A stretch of 64,000 nt of DNA from Atopsyche davidsoni (lineage: Eukaryota > Arthropoda > Insecta > Trichoptera > Hydrobiosidae). Position 1 is the first letter of the stretch; each line of letters begins with the position of its first letter. Position numbers and translations under genes: made by a program. Below, piece by piece: positions 1 through 12,753 of this stretch. The stretch covers positions 2,829,501 through 2,893,500 of the forward strand of contig JAILWY010000016.1 of the NCBI GenBank assembly GCA_022113835.1. The letters run 5' to 3'. The notes beneath the pieces were generated by a model. The model ran no database searches and was not told the DNA's origin. It saw nothing but the letters and a program-made list of their open reading frames with translations.

Positions 1-43
1 TCACATTAAGAGTAGATTTAGGATTAAAAGTTTTAAGACTTAC

Positions 44-1505
44 TCTTTGTTGTAAGATGTAATCTTTTTCTATGTTAATCAGCTGGTGTATAATATAAGC
101 AGTTCTCACTCCCTAAAAATATTTTTTTAATAATTTTGCATATGAGTCAATTAGCACTATACGAATTGAAAGTTGGATGATCTGGAGTAACCAATCCCAG
201 AAAATAAATTATCTTTTGAGATATACGTTAATCACGCGGTGATTTTTTGTTGTCACAACTGATTGAGGGTAGAAATTTTATCACTTATGACCATTCTAAT
301 TATTGCTAATGGAAGCACAAGATTTCTTGTGATGGAGTTATCTTTGGATCAACAAATAAATGAATATCTTATCTATCACCAATTCTAAAAGATTTTCTGC
401 AGACTATTAATCGGTCATTTCCAATACCGAGTGTAACGAAAAAGATATTTTGAAATATCCCATTTCAATTACTTACTTCTTTGACTGCTTGATCACAGCT
501 AGTGACGAGATTCATTACCATTAAAGCATATGTAATACACGTGTACACCAAAGACACCGCGATTAATGTATAAGTCTCCCAAGAACCCAATTTCAGTGAA
601 AAACTTGAAAGCACTTGCAATCCTTTAAATAAACTAAAGAGTACGTTGAGAAATGATATGCAAATACAACTCAAGTTTTGCAACGATCCTGATTTATTCA
701 AAAAATCTGTGCAGTCACAGAGACATAGATGTAACGTAGAATATATTTTGAGAGACGGTTCATTCATCGCATCTACGTACGTTAAAGTATGTACCACTAT
801 TCTTGGAGCTACCATGATCGATATTTTCTTAGCCGGTTTGTCTCTGGTACTGTTTCGATCATTAAATATTTTTTCCAATGTGTCATTAAGAGTCTTGAAT
901 TTATTTCTGACAAGATTTACATAATTACAAAATTGGAGATTAAAAACTTTAGTTATTATTGTTGGGTAGAAGTACACAATCATCAATTGGATGGGAAGAT
1001 ATACGCCTACAGTGATTATACAGAAACCGTAAAATAAAATTACTGTTATTATGAAAAATGACTCTATCATAAATATATTAACTAGTAATTTAGTTTTTAT
1101 TTTTTTGAAATCTTGTATGATTCCCAATTCATTAAATATTAAATCAATGTTTAGCATGTGGCAGGCAAACCCCGCAACTGTATTTTTCTTTAAAATACCC
1201 AATAATGCAGTCACGGTTACACTTAAGAATATGAAGAAATCTAAAATTTGATTGCTCATGCTAACAGCAGGAGATTTTCCATTAAATGGACCTAATAAAT
1301 CGACTGATTTTTCTGTTTCGCACACATAACAGTACACATAAAAGGCCTGCAATCCCAACGACCATAGAATCCAGTACAAGGACCAGGATGCCTGGGGTTG
1401 TAATGTTTTTTTATTTTTAGTATAATGCCACGATGCTATTCCAAAGACGCGGCCTATCCAGACTAAAGGCATAATGGCTTCCAAGATATTTTTTGCTTCA
1501 AACAT
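44..1505 (-). CDS. Gustatory receptor family protein, 3' end off the left edge
   Basis: Seven-transmembrane insect gustatory receptor, expected in the membrane of taste neurons; ligand unknown. Exons seen: 477-1505 (343 codons from the ATG at 1505) and 44-112 (23 codons). Both junctions are phase 0, with donors GTAAGT at 476 and GTAAGTC at 43. The last exon, which should carry the C-terminal TYhhhhhQF signature, must lie left of base 1. The large exon has several long hydrophobic stretches. The small exon reads GVRTAYIIHQLINIEKD, the polar segment with a conserved T that precedes the last membrane helix in this family. The N terminus aligns with the neighbouring paralogue (PLVWIGRVFG against PLIRIHQIFG), which supports the start. 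The family assignment rests on topology, exon pattern and the paralogue. The receptor subgroup cannot be decided from the sequence. Confidence 0.9.
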
Positions 1506-1721
1506 TTTTATAGTGACTTGATGGTCTGACTAAAAATATTTATCACATAAGACTATGTGTGGATTAATGATAATGGTACTTCAGGCTTGGCTCGCAACTG
1601 TGAGCAATAATTATAACTCAATTATTACTTTGAATAAAAAAAATACAGAACAGTTTTAAAGTAATTACATGAATTAATTAATAATTTACCCAGCCCACTT
1701 TATGTTTTCAAAGGCCATACA

Positions 1722-2130
1722 TAGGGTGACCGCATCCTAATCATTAGAAACAAGTACAATAAATTAGGGTGACCAAATTGTATTCTAGTAGAAGGGGAAA
1801 CCTTATTTTCTTAAAAAGAATTGATTAATATTTTTGAGTAAAAACTTGAGTGATTTTCCACATGTTCGTTTTTATTTGTGACCGGTTTTGCCAACCTTTC
1901 ACGTCGGCATAAAACAGTGTGAGATTAGCAATTAGGTAAACAATTGTTAGAGGGAGAGGTTGTTGGAAAGAGAGAGAGTGATTTTCAGGTGGTAAGGTCA
2001 CACAGGTCCGGTCACAAATAAAAACGAACATGTGGAAAATCACTCAAGTATTTTACTCAAAAATATTAAAATGGAATTCCACCAAGTACTCTCTGTCAAA
2101 AATATTGAATTTCTTAAGAATTGATTAATC
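1722..2130. repeat. Mobile-element island with a foldback (long inverted repeat) element
   Basis: Bases 1827-1885 are repeated in inverted orientation at 2008-2067. The two arms are about 59-60 nt and differ mainly by one inserted base, with a roughly 120-base centre that includes a GA-rich run. The arms contain the same block (GATTTTCCACATGTTCG) on opposite strands. Bases 2065-2112, overlapping the outer end of the right arm, closely match 49400-49447, which lies inside the hAT-type element in this window. The similar strings at 1808-1829 and 2111-2130 (TTCTTAA...GAATTGATTAAT) flank the island. This is a non-coding foldback MITE inserted in or next to older hAT-derived DNA. No coding capacity seen. 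Confidence 0.7.
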
Positions 2131-2647
2131 AAAAAATTACTATTATAGTCATATATTCATAATCTGACTTCAGTCCATTATACTTTGATGAATTTTATGA
2201 TTCTCTTTGGTTTTATTATTTTAGTAATATTTTGATTAATAAAAGTACAAATAAAGATTAATTATATAATTTAGATATATACTAAGTAAAAACGTCAGTC
2301 TTTTTCTCTTCGCTTCATATGTAATAAATCTAAAATATATTATTGAATGTATATCATGCAAAAAGTAATTTTGATAGAAAACGAAGGTTTATAATTAAAA
2401 TTTGCAACTGTTTATTTTCTGAACCCCAAATGTGACATGATAAGAAAATGAGCATCATCGCTGAAGATTTCCATGAGAGTTACTTCTTGCCGGACACTGG
2501 GATGGTGAGATCATTACTTGAAGAAAGTGGTGAGGAAGGAAATTAGAAATTATCCTTATAGTTCTAATGATAATTAATTAAAAGATCGTTGTACTATTGC
2601 ACAGTGTAACCATATTTATATGTAATTATTTTAAAATACAAATAATT

Positions 2648-2653
2648 TTTTAT
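2648..2653 (-). terminator. Candidate polyadenylation signal of the second gustatory receptor
   Basis: AATAAA read on the minus strand, about 160 bases downstream of the stop codon at 2814. It is the nearest canonical hexamer I noticed. The region is AT-rich, so a chance match is possible. Confidence 0.35.
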
Positions 2654-2813
2654 TATTACAGAAATATGAATAAACATTGATAAATAAAATGTAGTTGTGT
2701 ATTTTAGTCAATTGTTTCAATTAATAATGGGATGATTATTTAGTATTAGAGAATTGTATCAGTACAATTAGATAAGTAGCCAATGCCCCCAGCATCTGTG
2801 AACAAAATGAATG

Positions 2814-4462
2814 TTACAACACCGAGTAGAGTGAAAATAAATTGATTAATAATATGCAATAAGCAATTACGTTTAATAATAGACTGTAATCTAATTTGAA
2901 TAATCCAAAAGGTCCGAATTTTGGTCTTCTGTGTAAGATTTGCAAGGAAAACTGTAGAAGCTGAAAAAAAAAATTATTTTATTACATGTATGACAATTAT
3001 GTATTTTTTAACGTTAAATTGATTGATGTTGTGAATTTATCATGGAAATGTAATTAAAAAATATTTCATTTAATAACTATTTTTTACAAGTAACCTTCTG
3101 CTGTATAATTCCATTTTTTTCACTTTTCATAATTCTATGGATAACTGTGGCGGTATTGCATCCCTGTAAATGTATGCATAGGAAATTAGTAAAAATGTGT
3201 AAGAGTAGCTTTCAGGCTATTTATTTATTGTACAATATGTATTTAATAATCAGCATTACTTTTATTTTAAAGTGAGATGTTGGAATGTGCCACAAATTAT
3301 AAGGTATCAAAAATATATGTACAATAATTTTGGAATAATATTTTCAATTAAACAAGAATTGCAATGCACTCACTTCCTTAGATGTCTTGCTACAAACATC
3401 AAGAATAAGTAATATGATGAAGGCAAAACAAAATGAAATAAAACACAAGAACGATATAAGATAAGGGAAATAGCCAAGAGTCTCATTCTGTTCTGTAAAA
3501 CTTTTCAGCACAAAGAATATCAAATATAATATTATACTGCTATAATATGCCAAGATGGCCAGTAATTGAGGGGAATAACTGTTATTCAAGAGATCGGTGC
3601 AATCACAGATGTGTTCGTGAATGCTCATCGCATAGATCACGGACGACTCGGAGAGTTTCTCTGCGGGAATATGTTTGAAAGAATTTGCACTCGGAATCAC
3701 TTTGAATGCCTTTCCTTTTAGTATATCTTTCATCACTATTTTGCCATAGTGATACATGTTATATCTTTCTAACTCTTTATTTAATAAAATGAATCTCTGT
3801 TTGCATATTGTCAGAAATATTATGAACTGCAGCAAAAATACCTGTACAGTATACGTTGAATAGAAAAAAATAAATTCTGCAATCAAAGAAATCTTAAACT
3901 TTAAAATGAGCGTAAACATAAAATGAATTGAAACGAATGACACAATTAAAAATATCTGTCTTCCAAGTATATTAAGGAGAACCAGTACTTTGAATTCTGA
4001 ATATTTCGGAGTGACTCCCATCTCATTGAATAAAGAATCGATCTCATTTATTAACGTCATAAATTTGAATGCAGTATCGTATCTTAAAACAGTCACTGTA
4101 GATATTATGATGTAAGTGAAGCATTCCATGATTGCCAACACGTATCCGGGTGTACCGACTATATTACTGTTCTGCCAAATTATTTCCATGAAATTTTCTC
4201 TCCGATAGCAAGTAATCGAAAATAAAAAACAAAATAAAACCTGCTGCGTTATCGACCACATGAGCCAAGGAATAGATCGATAAATTGAAAAAGATTTAGA
4301 GTCTTTTGCTGAATCATCGTAATTCCATGCTGCCAGTCCAAATATTTGGTGTATCCGAATTAATGGTTCAACAGCCTGAATTATGTTTGTGGCGTCTAAC
4401 AAGGAGGCACATTTCAAGCAGAACTTATTTAAAATAGACTTAAACATATGTCTTGTGGACAT
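2814..4462 (-). CDS. Gustatory receptor family protein, complete (434 aa)
   Basis: Second tandem gustatory receptor, same strand as its neighbour, with the stop codon 1.3 kb from the neighbour's start. Exons: 3374-4462 (363 codons), 3095-3163 (23 codons) and 2814-2960 (48 codons plus stop TAA), all joined in phase 0. The middle exon is exactly 69 nt, as in the neighbour, and reads GCNTATVIHRIMKSEK. The last exon begins LLQFSLQILHRRPKFGPFG, matching the family's Q(F/L)SLQ...F.a.GfF segment. The total of 434 aa is usual for the family. Two oddities: the final helix reads AYCILLINLFSLYSVL where the family normally has TYxxxxxQF, and the donor after the middle exon is a weak GTTACT. The start at MSTRHMF gives 17 more residues than the next in-frame alignment with the neighbour. 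It is likely a working receptor, but a recent loss of function is possible. Ligand unknown. Confidence 0.9.
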
Positions 4463-7400
4463 GTTTGTTTTGTTTGATTCACAGTATTTACTCTAATTGT
4501 ATGTTGTAAGAGAAAGATCTCAAAATACACCTTAGAGATATGGCAATTATCTAAAAAAGATAAACAAAAAGTCCTCAACTTTGTTTACATCTGTGAAGAA
4601 ACTGTAAAAATATTAAAATTCAAGATGGTACGACCATTCAAATTCATAAAAATCCAAAAACCTTCAACCAGCGGGTATCGGATAATGGATTAATAATGAT
4701 CTAAATTGGATGAATGGCAGTATAAACATTGGAAGCAAAGTATAAAATATGGCATACAATGATAGTTTAAACACTTTATGATCACTTATGCAGTTTTTGT
4801 TTCAGGATATTTTCTTGGTTTTATTCACGTAATGTTATGGCATGTAACTGCCAAGATGCACAATTTATACCAGGGTCATTAAAAAATATTAGTCCATGAC
4901 CGTAAGGTACTATGCTGTGGATGAGGTTGGTCCATAGTAAAATGCCGAAAGTGGGCGGCACAAATTAGGAATTGATGATGTCTTACAAAGAAAAAGAGCA
5001 CCATATATTTCAGAAAACTGTTTCAGGCTATTGCGTAAAGAAATTAAAAAAATGTTTATAGCATAAACCAGTACAACATTTGACAATAGTTGAACAAAAG
5101 CATAAAGTCGATTGACAATGATAAGCAAGTTCTGCCTCCAATCAACTGAAAAAATTGATAATAATCAAATAAAGATGAAAATATTAATGCAATTAATGGC
5201 ACGACTTTAAAAAGCAGGCAATCATTCACAAGTATCAAAATAATTTTTACCCCAGCCGTGCGCTACGAGGGTTGCATGCCTGACATGCGTGGCACTGTGC
5301 ACATTATATCAGATCGCTAATTTAATTATTTATCAAAGCCCTGGAATGAAAAATCCATCATGTCAAGGAATTAATTAAACCCGCCACATATCATAGTATG
5401 TGTGCAAGCAATTATTAATTTAACTGAACAGTTATTATTTCTTGAATTTTACATTAAAAAATATTGTTTCAAATAAAATTTTCAAATTATACACACATCG
5501 ATATATTATTAAGAGTCTTAAATAATAAAAAAATAATTTCAGCTTCAATATATTTATTTGATAATGCAGTGATAAAAGTTAACAGGATGGTGAAAATAAA
5601 GTACATTAAATACAGAGCAAAGTGTAAATATTACTATCCTTAACATGTTTACAATCTATCAAGTAAAAGGCAGTTTGAAGTATTGCTTAACCACTTATAA
5701 ATATAAATAATACAAACATGAGACATTCAAAAGACTGATAAAAAATAATAATTAACAACCTATCAAATATGTTACGTAGATAAACTGTTGGTAAAACAAA
5801 CAATATGTTAACAATTTGTGTTGTTTGAGAGTTTGTCAACTCTTATGTTGACCGATCTTTGGTTAAGTCATATATGATTTACATAAATATATAAAGCTTG
5901 AAATCATCTAATGTATCATCAGTAAAAAGCATAAAATATTTTAACATTACAAATTAATAAAATCAGTAATTTATTACGAATATACAATTTGATTTTTTTG
6001 ATCAATTAAAAAGGTTTTAAAAGCCGATGGTTTTGATAAAAAATGTATGTATACAATAGTATTTTATAGATGTCCTCTCAGCTCGCTTAAGTTATATTAT
6101 TGAAACTTTACTCCGGTTATTATAAATATTCAACAAAACCAAATGGTTTAACACACTGCACAATTTATAACCCAATAATTGAAGTTCTCGTGCTGCGTGA
6201 CTTCATTTTCAAACTGTTTGATTTTGATTCAAAACAACTTTTGTTCCTTGTTTTTAATAAATTAATCATGAACATTTTTTTACGAACAAAAATAATTCAA
6301 ATATGTATTTATACAACAAAACAAACACTGGTTTTTAAAGTTTCAATAGTATAAACAAGCCGAGTGATGAATATTAAGTTTATAGAAAACGTTAAAAATA
6401 TTACTTCTCCAGAAATCCTTCCCTTCCTTCCCGCAAATAAACAAGACCACGTTGGAATTTTAATAAGTCGATCATTTTCTTTAAATATTTTATTAATTGC
6501 AAGGCATCTCATCATCACATCATCGTCATGATCACAAATATGTATTTTTTAAATTTACTTTGTGTATAAATTGGCGTAGCGTTGTATTTCGAGCAAAAAT
6601 GTTTCCTAATCGATTATTTTATTTTTTTTATTAATAATCATTAAAAAATTGATAGGAAAATATTTTTAACTAATATATTCAGTTTTAAAATTAACAAGAA
6701 AATACATTTTGTGTTCAAGACGTGACAGTAATTATTGTTTCAAAATATTTACGTTGAAATTTTTCGATATCTGTATATTTTCCCATTGTTTCAAAAATGC
6801 AACATGACATAAATTTAAGTCATAAATTTTAATGTGGAAAACAATGAAAGCCACAAATTGATCATACTTATTAATCTCACAATATTATTCAAAATATGAG
6901 GCACTTAATATTAAAAGTGATGTTCGATTACAATTACACATATTTCACTATTACAGAAATGCACGGGAGAAAAAAAAAATGCCACGAATTCGAACTTCCA
7001 AACAGTATTGCAAGATTAAAATGAGATAAAAAAATTATTATCGATTACCTAGGCAAATAGTTATTATGGCAGAACACAATGACAGGAAAATAGACTTATA
7101 CTTTATTACAGCCATATGAATATTATGTAAAATAAACTTAATGATTCTTCTTAGTTAAACGTTGCCTATAAAATATTTGTATTGATGTATTTATAGTAAG
7201 GCTGGATTTGTTACCCGAATGGTATTTGTCGATTTATTAGATTATGCATTCAGATGTAATTGATTCTTTAGGTAATTTATTACTTATGATTTCAAATGGT
7301 AGCCTACTGACTACGCTTAACCTAGACAGAAAATCACACGATTTATTGGTTTTATCGACAATGTCATTAATCTACTTTAGTCACTCTACCTTGGTGTTCC

Positions 7401-7717
7401 TCGTTAACTTTGGCAACAACTCTTGAAGTCATTTGTTACATTGCACCGGGCGGTGGCACGCTCGCGGTGTCCGTAGCACGCAATAAGAAAACAAATCTAT
7501 CTCCGTACTAGGCTAATAATAATATGATACAAGCTTGAAATGTGAATAGTAAATATCCTTTACTTTACGTCTATCATATACCTAGATCTATAAAAAAATT
7601 ACACGAATACCGTTAGGTACTCTTATTGCGATTCATGTTATAGCTGAGTGTGGGTCTAGAGAAACTATCAAATAAATATTTTTTATAAAGAATTTATATC
7701 AAAAGTATCTTGAATGT

Positions 7718-7865
7718 TTGTAGGTTTTGGCAGCCGTTATTATATGTTTATTTGGTTTCTTGGGTGTTGGGCTGCTTGAGATTTTCACTCTGACATTTCA
7801 GTCCCCGTGGGATCATCTTCAGTGATTTCAGTACCTAGCACGGGGCACAGATACCAAATCAACTC
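7718..7865 (+). repeat. Dispersed repeat copy (GGTTTT..CAGCCGTTA family), copy 1
   Basis: Begins GTAGGTTTTGGCAGCCGTTA, nearly the same as the string at 32505-32524, and continues to a segment (GGGATCATCTTCAG) whose reverse complement resembles 53748-53760. The arrangement, a leader followed by a CATCTTCA block, is shared by copies at 10933 and 32503. It is a fragment of an interspersed element, possibly the tail of a Penelope-like or LINE element. Family assignment is uncertain. Confidence 0.45.
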
Positions 7866-10800
7866 AGCGATTCGTCTTTTCCTCAATTTTATCACTTCTA
7901 AAAGCAGAGGATTATCTTTATAGAGAAGCAGGTTGGCTAATTGGCTTGATGATACTATTGATTCAAGTTCACTTATTTCTGTCAAGACAGATGAATCCCT
8001 AACTAAATCCTAAATTGAAATTTATTTTGCATGCATTCAGTACAAATCTGACTACTTATGTATTATTGACATGATAATTTTATGAAGCCATATTAATGCG
8101 TGTCGGGTACCTAAAACATATTAAAACAAACAATGTATGTTCAGAATTTAGTACAAATATCTAGGGAAGTCACGTATCAAGTGATCTTGAGTGAAGCTTC
8201 ATAAAAACCTTATATACTATACCCAATATTGAATAACTAGCAACTGGCTTGCACCTCTTGAAAACCATCTTACAATTTATTCTAGTATGACATAGTAAAA
8301 TCTAGTTTGAGCCGAATGCAAACTCTATATTATAACATATAAGATATTTTTATAAACGGATGGAATAGTTTTAGCAGTTTCAAAGGCTGCACAATTAATA
8401 ACCACCAAACGGCGCACCGTCTAACTTAGTACATGAGGATTCGTACCTGAGACCACCATAATTCAGCAAGTTTTATAGAACTTTTCAAGAGTTTCGTGCC
8501 TTACTGAATTAATTGATAACCGTTAAAATCTATTTATTCCTAGAGTGAAATGTGAATTTATGTTATATAATAATTATTATTTTGACAAAGTTTCGTCCAC
8601 TGTATCAGCGTATAGACAGGCTCTTGTCATACACATATACTATTATCTACTGTTTAAAATTTAAATAGAAAGAAATAAATCATTCTCACCGACTTCGTAG
8701 AGGCGAGACATATTTTTAATAAACCGTAGGCTTGGCAGAATGATAAATATATAATACATCATATTTTTAATCTTGTCATGACATTGTACAGATGTAGATC
8801 ATAAAACCAAAAATTGTTGATAAGTAAATAAAAGAAAAATTACTACCACATAATTAGTTTGAAAGTCGGATGAATTAAGGTTTCACGAAACCTTTGTATT
8901 GAGCATTTCTGTCTATTAATCTCTAATTGATTTGGTATAAATGATTTTAAATTATTTTCTAGTTATCAAAGCTGAAATGAGTATATAAAACAACACTCAC
9001 ATGATTATAACCCGAGAAACATAACCTAAATAGGGAAATAGGCGGTGGGTTCATTGCTCAAGGTTATAACTTTCTATCATATTCTTTGTGATAGGGTTAT
9101 CTTTTCCATGAGTTTTATGGTATTAATATATTTATTTTTATAGTAAAAATAATAAGGCAAAAAAACTTCGTTTCCAATAAAATTATCATAACAAACAATA
9201 CTATAAATATTTTGTAATTAAATAAATTTTGTTTAAAAATTTCTTAAAATACAGCTGCTTGACCATATTTTTACTATTAAGATATTTTATACATTTTTAT
9301 TGCATATATTAATCACTTATAATATATATAAAGTAGCTCACGCATACAAAGAGACTGGATAATAAAAAATCTAAAAAAGTAAATAAACATTTCCATGCAT
9401 AAAAAAGGTTATCTTTCTGGGGTTAAAAATTACAATATATTTTTAAATATAACTAAATAACAATAACATTCAGAGATATTTTGTATTATGCTGCCGTTCC
9501 ATGTTTAGATATTATAAGAAACATTATTTATTAATTGTGGAATGTGTACAGAGATATAATGATACAATGAAATGTACACTCAATGTTGCATAACAAAAGT
9601 TTATAACAATCAACAATTATTAAGAACTTTAATAATTGCAAGCATTTACAAAAGATAATTTACAACAAACAAATATAACATTACAATCCTTTTGAGCAAA
9701 TATTTTTATGCTGGCATAAAAATTGGAATGGACTCACGCATCACCATTCTTTCAAATATACTACGATTATCTACAAATCCTTTGATAGAAATGCAGTGCC
9801 TTTTGAAAACTATATATATATATAATAAAAAAAAATACAAGAAGTTTGATTCAACGTAATAAATTAAAGAATTATAAAAAAACATGATTAAACAAATATA
9901 GTACGTTTAAAATACAATACTAATAAATAGGTTAAATTTACTAGCAGAGGTGATTTTTTTTTGGAAATTTCTCTTGATAATATGATATCAAGTTTTCACA
10001 GCACGAAGGCTTATCCGGAGCCATAATAGTGCGAGGTGTATACTTATAAATTACAGCTTATTCCATTGGTTATTTTTACTTAATCTGAGCTTGACATACT
10101 TATACTTGTGTGTGGCAAAATTACGAGCAATGTCGAATTAACTGTAATTAGTATTCCTTTATACTTTATAATGCTGTAACTTATTAGAAGTTGTTCTAGC
10201 AATACGATTTAACATAATTTTGAAAGAAAAGGCACATTTAAAGCGAGGCATGCGAATAAAGGACCGTTCGTGGCTTTAAAATCCTTACATGCAAGTTTAA
10301 GTATGTTGGACTCAAGGTGTAAGTAACTGAACATATTTTTACAGGTGGGTTTTAAAATTGCCAATTTTGACATAAAGACAACTTGTAAATCAATTGTAAC
10401 TTATAAATTAATTACTTTATCAGAGCTAATGAAGATGATAAAGTTGAGTATCTCTCACTTGGCTTCAGATTTCTAATGTATAAATATGAAAATTTGGCTT
10501 AATCTAATGAGGTCAAATATGGCTTGTTCTTTGTGCTCTTACTAAAGTTATACTAAATCAATGAAAGTAAATATTCTTATTACTTTCTAATGTGAGCAAT
10601 AAAATTTAAAAAAAAATTAGATTTTGTCTTCAGCGTAAATAAATACACAAAACGTATTCTCAACATGAAGCCCTTGTAATATGAGTTTTTTTTCTTCAAT
10701 CATTTTCAATTACTTATTTTTTTTTAATTATGAACGTTTTTATATTATTTCATACATGGTTTTAATATTTTCAAATGAGTGTGATATTATTGGTGTACAT

Positions 10801-10932
10801 GTAAATTTTAAAAACTTGGCAACTGCAGCAAGAGCAATTTACTGATTTAAATTATAATTTTTTTTCTGATTTAAAAATATACAATCTTATTTTAATATTA
10901 AATATTTCAATCTAATTAACTTTAAAAATTTA

Positions 10933-11035
10933 ACAAGGCTTTCACGGCCGTAATGTGATTTCGGATTTCGCATAATTTTCATCTTCATATTCTCTGATGT
11001 TTCGGCCTTGTCTGCAAGAATCACTTGATGTGGAA
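10933..11035 (+). repeat. Dispersed repeat copy (GGTTTT..CAGCCGTTA family), copy 2
   Basis: Contains GGCTTTCACGGCCGTAATG, then TTTTCATCTTCATATTCTCT and TGTTTCGGCCTTGTCTGCA, in the same order as the leader and CATCTTC block of the copy at 32503-32650. Degenerate fragment with no coding capacity. Confidence 0.4.
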
Positions 11036-12753
11036 AAATTCGTATATAAATAAATAACATATTAGTTTCAACTGATCATAAAGACAAAAAAATAAAGCAT
11101 AGAGAGTATCCAAGAATCCACCATGACTACCTTTAACATAATTGAGAATTTAAAATATTATAATTATTACTGTTGTAACAGTTACAACAGCTATTTTACG
11201 AAAACGGAAAAATTAAGTCAAATCGGAATAAGCCGTGATTCTATTGTATATACACCTACGCTACTTGATAAAAAGCTATTATTTGTAGTTTATATTTAAC
11301 TTGCACCCATTCGTTTTGAGTCTGACTAATTTTATATATTGTTTATGTATTGCCAAATTATCTGTCTGCAATTTCAACAAACAAAATTAGCCTTTAGAAC
11401 TTATTGCAGTATTGAAGGCCATTTGAAAATATATGTATTTTTTTCTATTTATAAGGATATTATATATAATATATCACTATGAGATTTGTAATAAATTTGA
11501 TAATACAACTGTAATTATTATGTGACCGAGTTGACAAAATTACTATTGTAATTGTATAAGTACAATATAATGAGGTTTTGTTTGGTGGAGACCATATATA
11601 TTTAATTTAATTAAAAAAATATTTTTCCTAGGTAAAATGGCACCTTTATCATTTAAGAAGACTAACACAAATTAAAAATCTATAATTTTAAATATTTGAG
11701 TCAAAATGTCATGTAAAATAAGTGAATAAATAGATCAATTATATTTTCTATACTAAAAAGACAATTTAAACGGAAAATCAAACGTCAGATCCCCATATCC
11801 ATGTATTTATTACTTACCTTCGCGTACACCACACGTATCCCTCACATTGATAAGGCCTTGGAAAATAGTGATGCTAGTTTTGGGCGCAATACGTTCAATC
11901 TTTAATAATTTTGAATGTATGTATACCCTAACAAGTATAAATACAATAACCAAACTAATTTAATGGTTTCCGGCATCATAAAATTCTACAAACTCAATTA
12001 CTGTGAAGCACGGCATTTATGAGCATGAATAAAGAAAACATTTTAATAAGACTTAAGAGTATAAAAGCTATGTTTTAAAACTGAATACTAAAATAACAGA
12101 TCGAAAATTTAGTGTCACTTTACTAATCGTCGAGCAAATAGAATTAGATTCCGGTCAAAGTTTATCATTCGGTAAAGGACACAGACACATGAGCCGGGTT
12201 TTAATGTGAAAATTGTCATTTTAGCATTTATCGGTATAACTATAGGGTCATTCCATAAACTACCAATAGATTTGATTAACGTTGCAAAAAAACATTGTGC
12301 GAGGTCTGAAATAAAATAGTACTAATCAATCCAAAAGAGGAATTGGTAAAAATCTACTTATTTTAATTAAAATCTAATTTTTAAGAGCGACTAGCTTTGG
12401 ATGATGGGCTATATAACGACTCTATATTGCTTATAAGTCTACATTTAACCTATCAAAGAGGCCAAAAGATGGCACTTTATATTGCAGAAATATTATTTTT
12501 ACACTTTAGGTCTAATTCATATTTATAAATACAATTTCGATCTTAACGAAACAATAAGATCAGACTACTGGAAGACCCTAATCTTGCGGAGTTACCTTAA
12601 CTCCACAAACCCGAGTGTATTTTTACATGGAGTTTAGAAATGGTTAAGGGCTTTAGATATAAAAATAATAAGAATATAAAATAGAAATAGTTAGAAAATC
12701 ATAGTTGATTGTCACTCGGGTTTCAAAGAAATGCTTGACGGCAAGCGAAGATC

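Larger units (their letters stand above)
4463..12753. other. Intergenic DNA, AT-rich, no gene recognised
   Basis: About 8 kb between the gustatory receptors and the ERMP1 gene. Open frames are short and show neither splice-consistent extension nor recognisable protein motifs. It holds two copies of a dispersed repeat near 7718-7865 and 10933-11035 (listed separately) and many A/T runs. A membrane-protein-like reading on the minus strand at 4910-5238 is discussed as a weak candidate pseudogene. Otherwise I see nothing. Confidence 0.6.

Noticed and set aside
2448..2546. 32-codon plus-strand frame (MSIIAEDFHESYFLPDTG)
   Set aside because: Too short, with no family match, no supporting splice context and no neighbour on that strand.
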